A stretch of DNA of 64,000 nucleotides. Source: Planctomycetota bacterium (GTDB lineage: Bacteria > Planctomycetota > UBA1135 > GCA-002686595). A model generated the notes under the pieces. The model was given only the letters and a program-made list of their open reading frames with translations. It did no database searches and was not told the DNA's origin. Shown here in pieces: positions 32,612 through 41,264 of this stretch (position 1 is the stretch's first letter; each line of letters opens with the position of its first letter). The position numbers and the translations under genes are program-made. The stretch is from assembly GCA_016779205.1 (NCBI GenBank), contig JADHOC010000009.1:1-64000 (forward strand). Direction: 5' to 3'.

Positions 32612-35025
32612 GCGCCCGAGCCTGGGCCAGGTTCCTCGTCCCGCTGCTCCTCATCGGTCCAGCGGCGGCGCAGCTGCCGACCCTCGACGCGCTGCTCCCA
32701 CGCGGCGGGCAGCGGGGGACCGAGGTCTCGGTGGAGCTGCGGGGTAAGAAGCTCGGGGGCGCGCTGGACCTGATGTTCAGCGACCCCGCGCTCGAGCTGG
32801 TCGAGCTGGAGCAGGAGTCTGCTCGGCGGGTGACCGCGCGGATTCGGATCGGCGCGTCGGCGCCCCCCGGGCCGCGGTGGATCCGGCTGCGGACCTCCTC
32901 CGGGCTCACCAACCTCCTGAACTTCTCGGTGGGCGCGTTCCCGCACCTCGCGGAGGTGGAGCCCAACGGCAGCCCGGCGCAGGCCCAGGCGATCGGCGGG
33001 GCGGATGGGGGCGCCGTCACGGTGCGCGGTGTCGTGGAGCTCGAGGACATGGATGTGTACCGCGTGGAGGGGCACGCCGGGGAGCGTCTCTCGGTGGAGG
33101 TGGAGGCCATGCGCATCGGGAGCCGGCTCGACGCGGCCGTGTCGCTGGTGGATTCCAGGGGCTTTGTCCTGCGCTCCTGCGACGACGTCGCCTTCGCGCG
33201 CCAGGACCCCGCGTTCTCGGTGGTGCTCCCCGAGGACGGCGCCTACTTCATCCGGGTGCGGCAGGCCGCGTACCGGGGCGACAAGGACTCGCACTACCTG
33301 CTGCATGTGGGCGACTTCCCGCGGCCGCTGTCCCTCCTGCCCCTTGGCGGGCCGGCCGGGGAACCCCTGGAGGTGGAGCTCCTCGGCGAGGAGGGGGCCC
33401 TCGGCTCGGCCACGGTGCAGGTGCCCGCCGGGGGAGCCCACGGCGGCTGGGTCCCGCCGGGGGCCGCGGGGGTGCCGGTCGAGCTGGGCGGTCGGGTGGC
33501 ACCCACGCCCTGCTGGCTGCGGCCCTCGCCGCTCCCCAACGTGATGGAGTCGACCGACGGCTCGGTGACTCCGTTCGCCGTTCCGGCGGCCCTGAACGGG
33601 CGGCTGGAGTCCGAGGGGGACACAGACCGCTTCTCCTTCGAGGTGAAGGAGGGTCAGAGCTACGTGGTCGAGGTGTGGGCCCGGCGGCTCCGGTCGCCGC
33701 TGGACAGCGTGCTCCGCTTGCGGCGCGACCCGACCAAGGCGCCGGTGAAGGAGAATGACGACTCGGACGGTCACCCGGACAGCGCCATGCGGTTCACCGC
33801 GAAGGGCGGGGGCCGGGTGGAGCTCGAGCTCGCGGACCAGCTTGGCCGCGGGGGGCCGGAGTTCACCTACCGCATCGAGGTGACGAACGGCGCGCCGTCG
33901 ATCGCGGTCAGCACGCCGCGGCTGATCAAGGCCCTCGCCGTCCCGCGCGGCGGGCGGGCCCTCGCCATGGTTCGGGTGGAGCGCGAGGGCGCCCCAGGCG
34001 ACCTGGAGCGCGTGATCGAGGGCCTCCCGGAGGGGGTCGCCGCGGAGGTGATCGAGCTCCCCGAGGGGATGGGCCTCTGGCCGATCCTCCTGGAAGCGGC
34101 AGCGGACGCCCCGCTGGCCCACGGCGAGCTCCACGTGCGCGCGGAGGCCGGCGGCGCCACGGCGGGCTTCCTGGACGAGCGTCGGCTCGTGGAGGGGGCC
34201 AACCAGACCCTGTTCTGGGCGCAGACCGTGCGGGGCATGTCCCTCGCGGTGACCGACCAGGCGCCCATCGCCCTGTCGCTCGACGTCCCCTCCGTCCCGC
34301 TCCCCCGGAGGGGCGCCGTCGATGTCCGGGTCCGGGTCCAGCGCGCGGAGGGGGCCAAGGGGCCCGTGACCGCGTCGCTCCCGTTCCTGCCCCCCGGACT
34401 CACGGCTTCCGGGCAGATCACGATCCCGGCGAACAAGGACGAGGGCGTCATCAGCCTCAACGCCGCGGCCGACGCGCGACTGGGCTCGTGGCAGCTGGTG
34501 GCCGCCGCCGAGATGGACGGGCCGGCGAGCCGGGTGCGGGTCGCCTCCGCGCCGGCGTCCCTCGAGGTCACGCCCCCGTTCCTCACGGGGAGGGCGCAGG
34601 CGCTCTCCCTGGAGCGCTCGGAGTCCGGTTCCCTGCTGGTCAAGGTCCAGCGCAACGAGGGGTGCCCTGCCGGTGGAGAGCTGCGCGCGGTCGGCCTCCC
34701 GCGCGGCGTCTCCGCGGAGGCGGTGGCCTTCGGTGCCGACGCGGCCGTGGGGGCCGCCGAGGTCCTCGTGCCGCTCCGCGTCGCGGAGGATAGTCCGACG
34801 GGGAAGCACTCGGGGCTGGTGCTCAACGCGATCTTCAACCTGCCGGAGGGCCGAGTGGTGCAGTCGGTCTCCGCCGCGGAGCTCCGCATCAAGCGGGCGC
34901 CCAAGGTGGCCGCGAAGCCGGCCCCGGCGTCCCCCGCCGCCGCGCCTGCCCGGCCGCCCACCCGACTGGAGAAGCTGCGGGCCGACCACGCCCGCAAGCT
35001 CGGTGAGAAGGGGGAGTGGCCTTGA
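32608..35025 (+). CDS. Secreted protein with PPC (pre-peptidase C-terminal) domains
   Basis: The 805-residue exported protein has a signal peptide (RFLVPLLLIGPAAAQ). Residues about 20-110 look like an IPT/TIG-type beta domain (LLPRGGQRGTEVSVELRGKKL). Two PPC-like domains follow: about 112-235 (EVEPNGSPAQAQAI, GVVELEDMDVYRVEGHAGE) and about 320-425 (LNGRLESEGDTDRFSFEVKEG). The rest is repeated beta sandwich sequence. The C-terminus is Ala/Pro-rich then basic. The GTG start overlaps the upstream stop, and the downstream gene overlaps this stop (TTGA). PPC-containing partners of DUF1549/DUF1501 genes are common in Planctomycetota, where they are thought to be surface or periplasmic binding proteins; function is unproven. 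Confidence 0.83.
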   Translation: MSARAWARFLVPLLLIGPAAAQLPTLDALLPRGGQRGTEVSVELRGKKLGGALDLMFSDPALELVELEQESARRVTARIRIGASAPPGPRWIRLRTSSGLTNLLNFSVGAFPHLAEVEPNGSPAQAQAIGGADGGAVTVRGVVELEDMDVYRVEGHAGERLSVEVEAMRIGSRLDAAVSLVDSRGFVLRSCDDVAFARQDPAFSVVLPEDGAYFIRVRQAAYRGDKDSHYLLHVGDFPRPLSLLPLGGPAGEPLEVELLGEEGALGSATVQVPAGGAHGGWVPPGAAGVPVELGGRVAPTPCWLRPSPLPNVMESTDGSVTPFAVPAALNGRLESEGDTDRFSFEVKEGQSYVVEVWARRLRSPLDSVLRLRRDPTKAPVKENDDSDGHPDSAMRFTAKGGGRVELELADQLGRGGPEFTYRIEVTNGAPSIAVSTPRLIKALAVPRGGRALAMVRVEREGAPGDLERVIEGLPEGVAAEVIELPEGMGLWPILLEAAADAPLAHGELHVRAEAGGATAGFLDERRLVEGANQTLFWAQTVRGMSLAVTDQAPIALSLDVPSVPLPRRGAVDVRVRVQRAEGAKGPVTASLPFLPPGLTASGQITIPANKDEGVISLNAAADARLGSWQLVAAAEMDGPASRVRVASAPASLEVTPPFLTGRAQALSLERSESGSLLVKVQRNEGCPAGGELRAVGLPRGVSAEAVAFGADAAVGAAEVLVPLRVAEDSPTGKHSGLVLNAIFNLPEGRVVQSVSAAELRIKRAPKVAAKPAPASPAAAPARPPTRLEKLRADHARKLGEKGEWP
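35008..35016 (+). promoter_or_regulatory. Shine-Dalgarno site selecting the TTG start of the DUF1549 gene
   Basis: The sequence AAGGGGGAG lies 5 bases before the TTG at 35022, which overlaps the previous gene's TGA. A GTG at 35016 in the same frame lies within this site and is less likely to be the start. Confidence 0.5.
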
Positions 35026-37526
35026 AGCTCACCCTCCTCCTGGTCGCGGGCCTCGCAGGGCTCGGCGGCGACCGGCTGATGGGCCCCGACGCCTCCCCGG
35101 CGGGGGCCCCTGGGGACCCGGTTCCGGAGGACCGCTCCACCCCGTCTGGGGCCCTTCCGGCGGTCCGGGTCTACCCCCCGAGCATCGCCCTCGACATGGG
35201 GCGAGACTGGCAGGGGGTCCTTGTGGTCACCGAGGCCATCGGCGGCCTCTGCGACGACCGCACGGAGGAGGCCGCCTATGAGGTCGCGGACCCCTCGATC
35301 GCCCGCCTCGAGGGCGGGGAGTTGATCCCGGTCTCGGCGGGGGAGACGAGCCTCTGGGTCTACGCGCTCGGGCAGGTGCGGGAGGTCCCGGTGCGGGTGT
35401 CCGACCCCAGCACGAGCCCGCCCCTCAGCTTCGAGCTGGACGTGGTCCCGGTCCTCACCGCGCGCGGCTGCAACAGCGGCGCGTGCCACGGCTCGGCCCG
35501 GGGCCAGGACGGCTTCCACCTGTCCCTCTTTGGCTACGACCCCGCGGGGGACCGGCGTCGGCTGGTGGACGAACTCCCCGGTCGCCGGATCAACCGGGCC
35601 CTGCCTGAGCGGAGCCTCCTGCTCGAGAAGGCCACCGGCGCGGTGCCCCATACGGGCGGCGCCCTCATGTCGTCCAGCGACGCAGATCATGGGACCCTGA
35701 TCGCCTGGATCCGGGAGGGCGCGCGGGCGGACGAGTCCGACGTCGCCGCCCTGCGCTCGATCGAGCTCTTCCCCCCGGAGGTCCTGTTGCGCGGGCCCGG
35801 GGAGCGCGTCGGCTTGATGGTGCGCGCCAGCTACTCGGACGGGACGGACCGGGACGTCACTGCGCTGGCTCGCTTCCGGACCAGCAACGAGGTGACCGCG
35901 GCTCCGCTGGACGGCGGGCGGATCGAGAGCGGGCAGCCCGGGGAGGCGTTCGTGACCGCGAGCTTCGGGCCCCACACGGTCGGCGTCCCGATCATCGTCC
36001 TGCCGGCCGAGGGCGCGGCCGAGTACGCGGACCCGGCGGGCCCCGAGGTGCCTGGGAACTGGATCGATGGGCTGTTGGAGGTCAAGCACCGGCGCCTGCG
36101 GGTCTCCCCGTCTCCGACCTGCACGGACGAGGAGTTCATCCGCCGGGTGACCCTGGACACCATCGGCCTGCTGCCCACCGTGGCCGAGCGAGAGGCCTTC
36201 CTCCGGGACCCCCGGCCCTCGGCCGCCAGGCGCGCCGCGCTGGTGGAGTCCCTGCTGGGGCGCCGGGAGTTTTCTGACCTGTGGGTCATGAAGTGGGCCG
36301 AGCTCCTGGGGATCCGCTCGGACAACCAGGGGGTGAGCGAGAAGTCAGCCCTCCTCTACTTCGAGTGGGTCCGCGACCGCCTCGCGGCGAACGTCCCGGT
36401 GGATCAGATGGTCCGGGAGCTCCTGACCGCGAGCGGGGGGACGTTCGCCGCGCCCGAGTCGAACTTCTATCAGGTGGAGCGGGACACCCTCGTGCTGACC
36501 GAGAACGTGGCGCAGTCCTTCCTCGGGATCCGCCTGCAGTGCGCGCAGTGTCACAATCACCCCTTCGATCGCTGGACCCAGGACGACTACTACGGCTTCG
36601 CGGCCTTCTTCGCCCAGGTGGGACGCAAGCGCGCCGAGGACCCCCGGGAGTACATCATCTACGACCGCCGCGGGGGCGAGGTCCGGCACCCCGTCACGAA
36701 CAAGACGGTGCGACCCAGGTTCCTGGGCGGGGAGGCCCCGGACCTCGAGGGCCGGGACCGGCGCGCGGTGCTCGCGGATTGGTTGACCTCGCCGGAGAAC
36801 CCCTGGTTCTCGCGATCCCTCGCGAACCGGGTCTGGTCCCACTTCATGGGGCGAGGGGTCGTGGAGCCTGTGGACGACTTCCGGGTGAGCAACCCGCCGA
36901 GTGAGGCGGCGCTGCTGGACGGCCTGGCGGCGCGGCTCGTGGAGACGGGCTACGACCTGAAGCAGCTGGTGCGGGAGATCACGTCCTCGCGCGCCTATCA
37001 GCGCACGACGGAGGTCACGGGGTCCAATGCCCAGGACCTGCGCAACTTCACCCGCCAGGAGGTCCGTCGCCTGCGAGCGGAGACGCTGCTGGACGTGGTG
37101 TGCCAGGTGACCGAGGCGCCCGTGAAGCTGAACGGGTTGCCCCTGGGCTCGCGCGCGGTGGAGATCGCGGACGGGGCCACGAGCAACTACTTCCTGCAGA
37201 CCTTCGGCCGGGCGCCGCGTGAGTCGGTCTGCGCCTGCGAGGTGTCCTTTGAGCCCTCGCTCTCCCAGGCCCTGCACCTGCTCAACGGGTCCACCGTCTC
37301 GCGGCAGATCGATAGCGGGGGGCTGGTGGGGCGATGGCTCGGCGAGGGAGCCTCCGTGGACGACGTCATCTCGAGGCTGTACCTGCGCTGCCTCGGCCGC
37401 AGCCCCTCGTCGACAGAGCTCGAGTCCCTGCAGGCGAAGGTGGCCGCCGCCCCCGCCGCCGAGGACGCCCTCGAGGACGTCTTCTGGGCCTTGCTCAACT
37501 CCCGCGAATTCCTCTTCCAGCACTGA
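35022..37526 (+). CDS. DUF1549/DUF1553 secreted cytochrome-type protein
   Basis: The 834-residue protein starts with a signal peptide (MKLTLLLVAGLAGLGG). Residues about 45-130 hold an Ig-like/Big-2 domain. A heme-like motif C150-NSGA-C155-H156 follows in a planctomycete cytochrome region, with an unusual four-residue spacing. DUF1549 lies at about 345-560 and contains C507-A-Q-C510-H511 followed by NHPFDRW; DUF1553 covers about 575-830 (LADWLTSPENPWFSRSLANRVW, FRVSNPPSEAALLDGLA). Such proteins are typical of Planctomycetota and Verrucomicrobia and are presumed periplasmic, with unknown activity. It is third in a four-gene operon; the last gene starts 3 bases after its stop. Confidence 0.87.
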   Translation: MKLTLLLVAGLAGLGGDRLMGPDASPAGAPGDPVPEDRSTPSGALPAVRVYPPSIALDMGRDWQGVLVVTEAIGGLCDDRTEEAAYEVADPSIARLEGGELIPVSAGETSLWVYALGQVREVPVRVSDPSTSPPLSFELDVVPVLTARGCNSGACHGSARGQDGFHLSLFGYDPAGDRRRLVDELPGRRINRALPERSLLLEKATGAVPHTGGALMSSSDADHGTLIAWIREGARADESDVAALRSIELFPPEVLLRGPGERVGLMVRASYSDGTDRDVTALARFRTSNEVTAAPLDGGRIESGQPGEAFVTASFGPHTVGVPIIVLPAEGAAEYADPAGPEVPGNWIDGLLEVKHRRLRVSPSPTCTDEEFIRRVTLDTIGLLPTVAEREAFLRDPRPSAARRAALVESLLGRREFSDLWVMKWAELLGIRSDNQGVSEKSALLYFEWVRDRLAANVPVDQMVRELLTASGGTFAAPESNFYQVERDTLVLTENVAQSFLGIRLQCAQCHNHPFDRWTQDDYYGFAAFFAQVGRKRAEDPREYIIYDRRGGEVRHPVTNKTVRPRFLGGEAPDLEGRDRRAVLADWLTSPENPWFSRSLANRVWSHFMGRGVVEPVDDFRVSNPPSEAALLDGLAARLVETGYDLKQLVREITSSRAYQRTTEVTGSNAQDLRNFTRQEVRRLRAETLLDVVCQVTEAPVKLNGLPLGSRAVEIADGATSNYFLQTFGRAPRESVCACEVSFEPSLSQALHLLNGSTVSRQIDSGGLVGRWLGEGASVDDVISRLYLRCLGRSPSSTELESLQAKVAAAPAAEDALEDVFWALLNSREFLFQH

Positions 37527-37528
37527 CC

Positions 37529-39733
37529 ATGTGGCCCCTCCTCCTGCTCGCCGTCGGCGCGACGGCCCCCGCGGCCGATGACGCCCCGCCCAACTTCGCG
37601 GATCACGTCTCGCCGGTCCTGCGGGAGAACTGCGTCTCCTGTCACCGTGGGAGCCGGGCGCGGAATGGCCTGGACCTGCGCAGCGTCAAGTCGATCCTCA
37701 AGGGCGGGAGCGCCGGGCCTGCGGTGGTGCCAGGGGACTCGTCGGGGTCCCTGCTGTACCAGGTGATCGCCCACGAGGCGGAGCCCTTCATGCCCCCCGA
37801 TGAGGACGCCCTGGATCCGGCGGTGGCCCAGCTGGTGGCGGCCTGGATCGACGGAGGGGCGCGGGCGGACGCGAACGACAAGGGGGCGGCCCCCGAGGCC
37901 GCAGCGGCGCGGCCCGTGGCGCCGCCGCTGCCCTCGGGCAAGGCGCCCATGCCGGAGGGGCTCGCCACCCAGCCCGTGTGGTGGACGGACCGTGGCGGCG
38001 CCGTGATGGCGGTGGCCGCAAGCCCGGGGGCTCCGCTGGCCGCGGTCGCGGGGTACCGCCAGGTGAGCCTCTACGGGCTCCCCGGGGGAGAGCTTCTGGG
38101 CGTGCTGCCGTTCGAGGCCGGGCAGGTGCACAGCCTCCGCTTCAGCGCCGGGGGGGAGACCCTCATCGTTGGCGGGGGGCGGTCGGCGGATTCGGGGAAG
38201 GCCGTGGCCTTCGAGGTGGCCACGGGCCGCGCGTGGGCGACGGTGGGAGAGGAGCCCGACGTGGTCCTCGACGCCGACATCTCGGTGGACCTCCAGCGCA
38301 TCGCGATCGGCGGCCCGGATCGGACCCTGCGCGTCTATGGCGCCGCCACGGGCGAGCTCGCCTTCGAGGGCGGCGGCCACACGGACTGGGTCACGGCGGT
38401 GGCCTTCAGCCCGGACGGGGTCCTCGTGGCCTCCGGCGATCGCGCGGGCGGGCTCTTCGTCCGGGAGGCCATGACGGGGGAAGAGTTCCATCGGCTGCCC
38501 GCGGTGGACGGCGGGGTCACGAGCCTCAGCTGGCGCGCGGACTCCATGGTCCTGGCGGCGGCCGGGGAGGGCGGGAAGGTCGCGCTCTTCGAGATGGAGA
38601 ACGGGAAGCGCATCAAGAACTTCAACGCGGGCTCAGGCGTGCTCGACCTTCAGTACGGGCGGAGCGGCGGGCTGGCGTCTGCGGGACGGGACGGGCGCTT
38701 CAGGGTGCACGACGGAAACGGGAAGGAGCAGGCGAAGATGGGCCCCGCGCCTGCGCCCGGGGTGAGCGCGGCGATCTCGGGCGATGGCCGCTGGATCCTC
38801 GGGGGGGACAGCGCCGGCCAGGTGCACCTCATCGAGGTGGAGTCCAGGAAGACGGTCGCGACCCTCTCGCCCTTCCCTGCAACGGACGAGGCTCGGTCCC
38901 TCGAGGCCGCCGAGGCGCTGGAGGCGGCGGGGGCGGCGGGGGCGGCGGCTCTCCTGGCGGCGCGGGAGCGCCTCGCGGAGGCCGAGGCGGGGCAGGCTGG
39001 CCTGGCCGAGGCTGCGGGGGCCGCGCGGCGCGAGGCGGAGGGGGCTGCGGCTCGGGCTGCGGAGGCGAGGGAGGCCGAGGCGGAGGCCGTCGCCGCGCTC
39101 CGCGCCGCCGAGGACAAGGCGGCGGGCTTCGAGCCCGTGTTGCTGGAGTTGAGCCGGGCCCTGACCGAGGCTGACGGGTTCGCCGAGTTGGCGACCTCCA
39201 GGAAGATCGCCAACGAGCTTGTGCTGGCGGAGCGTGTCGCCGAACTGGACCTTGCGCTGCTTCGCCAGGCGGAAGCCCGGGGCCCAGCGGTGGCCGAGGC
39301 AGAGGCCGCCGCCGGCGCCGCGCGCGAACGGATGGAGGGCGCCACAGCGCTCCTTCAACTGGCAGCTGGTGAGGCTGCCCGCGCCGCGGTGCTCATGGAG
39401 CAGCGCCGGGCCCAGCTCGTGCGATGGCGGGAGCGGGCGGAGCCCCGGGTGGCCGCGCTCGAGGCCGCACGGACAGCCAGTGAGGCGGCTTCGGTGCGCT
39501 CCCAGGAGGAGGCGCAGGGGGCCCAGGCGGCGGCGGAGCGGGCCGCGGCGGCGTCCGCCGATGCCCAGGTCGCGGCGGCGGCCCTGGAGGCGGCCGGCGC
39601 GGCCCTCGAGTCCGCGGAGCGAGACGCCACCGCCCATGGGGCGGCCCTGAACGCCGCGCGCCGCGCCCATGAGGCGCGGCGCGAGGACCTGATGAGGTCG
39701 GGCGGTGAGGTTCGACCGCTCCCCGGCGACTGA
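37529..39733 (+). CDS. Planctomycete-type cytochrome with WD40 propeller and long Ala-rich coiled coil
   Basis: The 734-residue protein has a signal peptide (MWPLLLLAVGATAPAA). A planctomycete cytochrome (PSC1-type) domain follows: NFADHVSPVLRENC35-V-S-C38-H39, with MPPDEDAL as the probable distal ligand region. Residues about 145-445 form WD40/propeller repeats (HTDWVTAVAFSPDGVLVASGD is the clearest). The final 275 residues are almost all Ala, Glu and Arg and read as a continuous coiled coil, with only brief breaks. Fusion of a c-type cytochrome to WD40 repeats is known in planctomycetes. As the last gene of the DUF1501-PPC-DUF1549 operon, it probably acts in the same envelope complex. The coiled coil may mediate oligomer formation or anchoring. 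Confidence 0.86.
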   Translation: MWPLLLLAVGATAPAADDAPPNFADHVSPVLRENCVSCHRGSRARNGLDLRSVKSILKGGSAGPAVVPGDSSGSLLYQVIAHEAEPFMPPDEDALDPAVAQLVAAWIDGGARADANDKGAAPEAAAARPVAPPLPSGKAPMPEGLATQPVWWTDRGGAVMAVAASPGAPLAAVAGYRQVSLYGLPGGELLGVLPFEAGQVHSLRFSAGGETLIVGGGRSADSGKAVAFEVATGRAWATVGEEPDVVLDADISVDLQRIAIGGPDRTLRVYGAATGELAFEGGGHTDWVTAVAFSPDGVLVASGDRAGGLFVREAMTGEEFHRLPAVDGGVTSLSWRADSMVLAAAGEGGKVALFEMENGKRIKNFNAGSGVLDLQYGRSGGLASAGRDGRFRVHDGNGKEQAKMGPAPAPGVSAAISGDGRWILGGDSAGQVHLIEVESRKTVATLSPFPATDEARSLEAAEALEAAGAAGAAALLAARERLAEAEAGQAGLAEAAGAARREAEGAAARAAEAREAEAEAVAALRAAEDKAAGFEPVLLELSRALTEADGFAELATSRKIANELVLAERVAELDLALLRQAEARGPAVAEAEAAAGAARERMEGATALLQLAAGEAARAAVLMEQRRAQLVRWRERAEPRVAALEAARTASEAASVRSQEEAQGAQAAAERAAAASADAQVAAAALEAAGAALESAERDATAHGAALNAARRAHEARREDLMRSGGEVRPLPGD

Positions 39734-39751
39734 GGGGCGCGGCGGCCAGCC

Positions 39752-40243
39752 TCAGGGGGTTGGGCCCTCCACCGGGACATGCTCGCCGACGTCCTCGCCG
39801 GGCATCAACCGGTAGGTGCCCTGGAGAGGCTCCACGAGCTCGTCGTCGAAGAGGGCGGGGTCGATGGCGACTCCGGGGCGACTTGCGATCTCGATCAGGT
39901 TGCCGTGGGGGTCCCGGACGAACATCTGCATCTTGCCCCCCGGGAGCGCGCGCACGCGACCCCAGGGCTTGGTGTCGATCCCTCCCACGGCCTTCGCGCG
40001 CTGGAAGACCCCCTCGAAGTCGGGCACCTCCAGGCAGAAGTGCCCCCGATACGCGCGGGCGTCCGCGAGCACGTTCATGTGGATCTGCTGGCGGTCGTTG
40101 ATGCGGAAGAACTGCGACGCCATCCCCTGGTCCGGCGTCGGGTCGAGCGGGAGCCCGAGCACGTCGCGGTAGAAGGGAATCGCGGTCTCCAGGTCATCCA
40201 CGTTCACGTTGATGTGGTGAATGTGCGCGTCGCCGTCGGTCAT
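39752..40243 (-). CDS. VOC (glyoxalase-like) superfamily protein
   Basis: This 163-residue cytoplasmic protein has the paired beta-alpha-beta-beta-beta pattern of the VOC superfamily. IHHINVNVDDLETAIPFYRD opens the first unit with a metal-binding His. GHFCLEVPDFEGVFQRAK opens the second, and FVRDPHGNLIEI supplies the C-terminal Glu. Members include glyoxalase I, dioxygenases and fosfomycin-resistance enzymes, and the substrate cannot be told from sequence. The gene lies 10 bases downstream of the epimerase-like gene, so they probably share a transcript and perhaps act in one pathway. Confidence 0.82.
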   Translation of the reverse strand: MTDGDAHIHHINVNVDDLETAIPFYRDVLGLPLDPTPDQGMASQFFRINDRQQIHMNVLADARAYRGHFCLEVPDFEGVFQRAKAVGGIDTKPWGRVRALPGGKMQMFVRDPHGNLIEIASRPGVAIDPALFDDELVEPLQGTYRLMPGEDVGEHVPVEGPTP

Positions 40244-40253
40244 GGCCGTGGGG

Positions 40254-41144
40254 TCACTTCTTGATGAGCGGAAGGAGCGTCTCGGAGGCGCGCTCGTAGA
40301 GCATGGTGTAGTACTCCTCGCTCAGGAGGCTCGAGCCGTGGTCCTCGATGAACTTCAGCTGCTCGGGGGAGATGTCCACCGGGTTCTGCTCCACCTGGTT
40401 GGTCCAGGGCGAGACGGGGGTCCGGTCGATGGGGGCCACGGCCTCCATGGTGAGGGCGCCGTCGTAGCCGATCTCGTCCAGGGTCTTCACGAAGGACGCC
40501 CAATCCACTGATCCCATGCCGGGGGCGAGGCGGTTGTTCTCCGCCACGTGGACGTCCACGAGGCGCGAGCTCGAGGCGCGGATGGCGGCGAGCATGTCCT
40601 TCTCCTCGATGTTCATGTGGAACACGTCGAGGCAGACGCCGCAGTTCGGGCCCACGGCCTCCGCCAGCGCCATGGCCTGGTCGGCCCGGTTGAGGAAGTA
40701 GGTCTCGAAGCGGTTGAGGGGCTCCAGGGCGAGGCGTACCCCGCGGTCCTCGGCGAGGGCGTAGACCTCCTTGAGGCCTGCCACGACCCAGTCCCACTCC
40801 TCCTCGGGGGTGGCGTCGGGGTTGACCTTGCCCACCGTCGCGGGGACCACGGTCAGCTCGTGGCCCTCCAGCTGGTGGACCATCTCCACGAGGGACCGCA
40901 TGTAGTCCACGGTCGCCGCGCGCTGGGCGGGGTCCTTCGCGGCCAGGTTCCGGTCTCCCAGCGTCAGGGTGACGGCACCCCAGCAGCGGATCCCATACTG
41001 CTTGAGGAGCGGGAGGCACTCGGCAGGCGGGTACTGCTCCGGTTCGCCGCTGATCTCAATGCTCTCGAAGCCAAGGCGCTTGATCCGCTTGAGGGTGACC
41101 TCGAGGGGTTCGGCGCGCATCCAGTTGTGGGTGGAAAGGTGCAT
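40254..41144 (-). CDS. Sugar phosphate isomerase/epimerase family TIM barrel
   Basis: The 296-residue protein belongs to the xylose-isomerase-like TIM-barrel family (AP endonuclease 2 superfamily). Metal and catalytic residues of the D-tagatose/psicose 3-epimerase branch fit: LALEPLNRFETYFLN (first Glu), GVCLDVFHMNIEE (Asp and His), VDVHVAENN and GALTMEAVAP (last Glu). It should epimerise or isomerise a sugar or polyol in the cytoplasm; the precise substrate is unknown. It precedes the VOC gene by 10 bases. A promoter-like pair lies directly upstream, very near the ATG. Confidence 0.82.
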   Translation of the reverse strand: MHLSTHNWMRAEPLEVTLKRIKRLGFESIEISGEPEQYPPAECLPLLKQYGIRCWGAVTLTLGDRNLAAKDPAQRAATVDYMRSLVEMVHQLEGHELTVVPATVGKVNPDATPEEEWDWVVAGLKEVYALAEDRGVRLALEPLNRFETYFLNRADQAMALAEAVGPNCGVCLDVFHMNIEEKDMLAAIRASSSRLVDVHVAENNRLAPGMGSVDWASFVKTLDEIGYDGALTMEAVAPIDRTPVSPWTNQVEQNPVDISPEQLKFIEDHGSSLLSEEYYTMLYERASETLLPLIKK

Positions 41145-41150
41145 GGCCCG

Positions 41151-41180
41151 ATTCTAGGGTCGGCTCGCAGATTCGTTCAG
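41151..41180 (-). promoter_or_regulatory. Possible promoter for the epimerase gene, near-leaderless
   Basis: On the minus strand CTGAAC (41180-41175) and TAGAAT (41156-41151) are 18 bases apart. The ATG at 41144 follows only 6 bases after the second box, so the transcript would start at or next to the start codon. The match to sigma-70 consensus is moderate and the window is GC-rich, which makes an AT-rich box stand out. Confidence 0.3.
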
Positions 41181-41264
41181 GACACCTTCATGGAAGGTGA
41201 AGCGCCTCGCATTCAAGGTCGCGGCCCCGTCGCGCGGTCCGGCCCCGGGGAGAGCCCGCCCATC

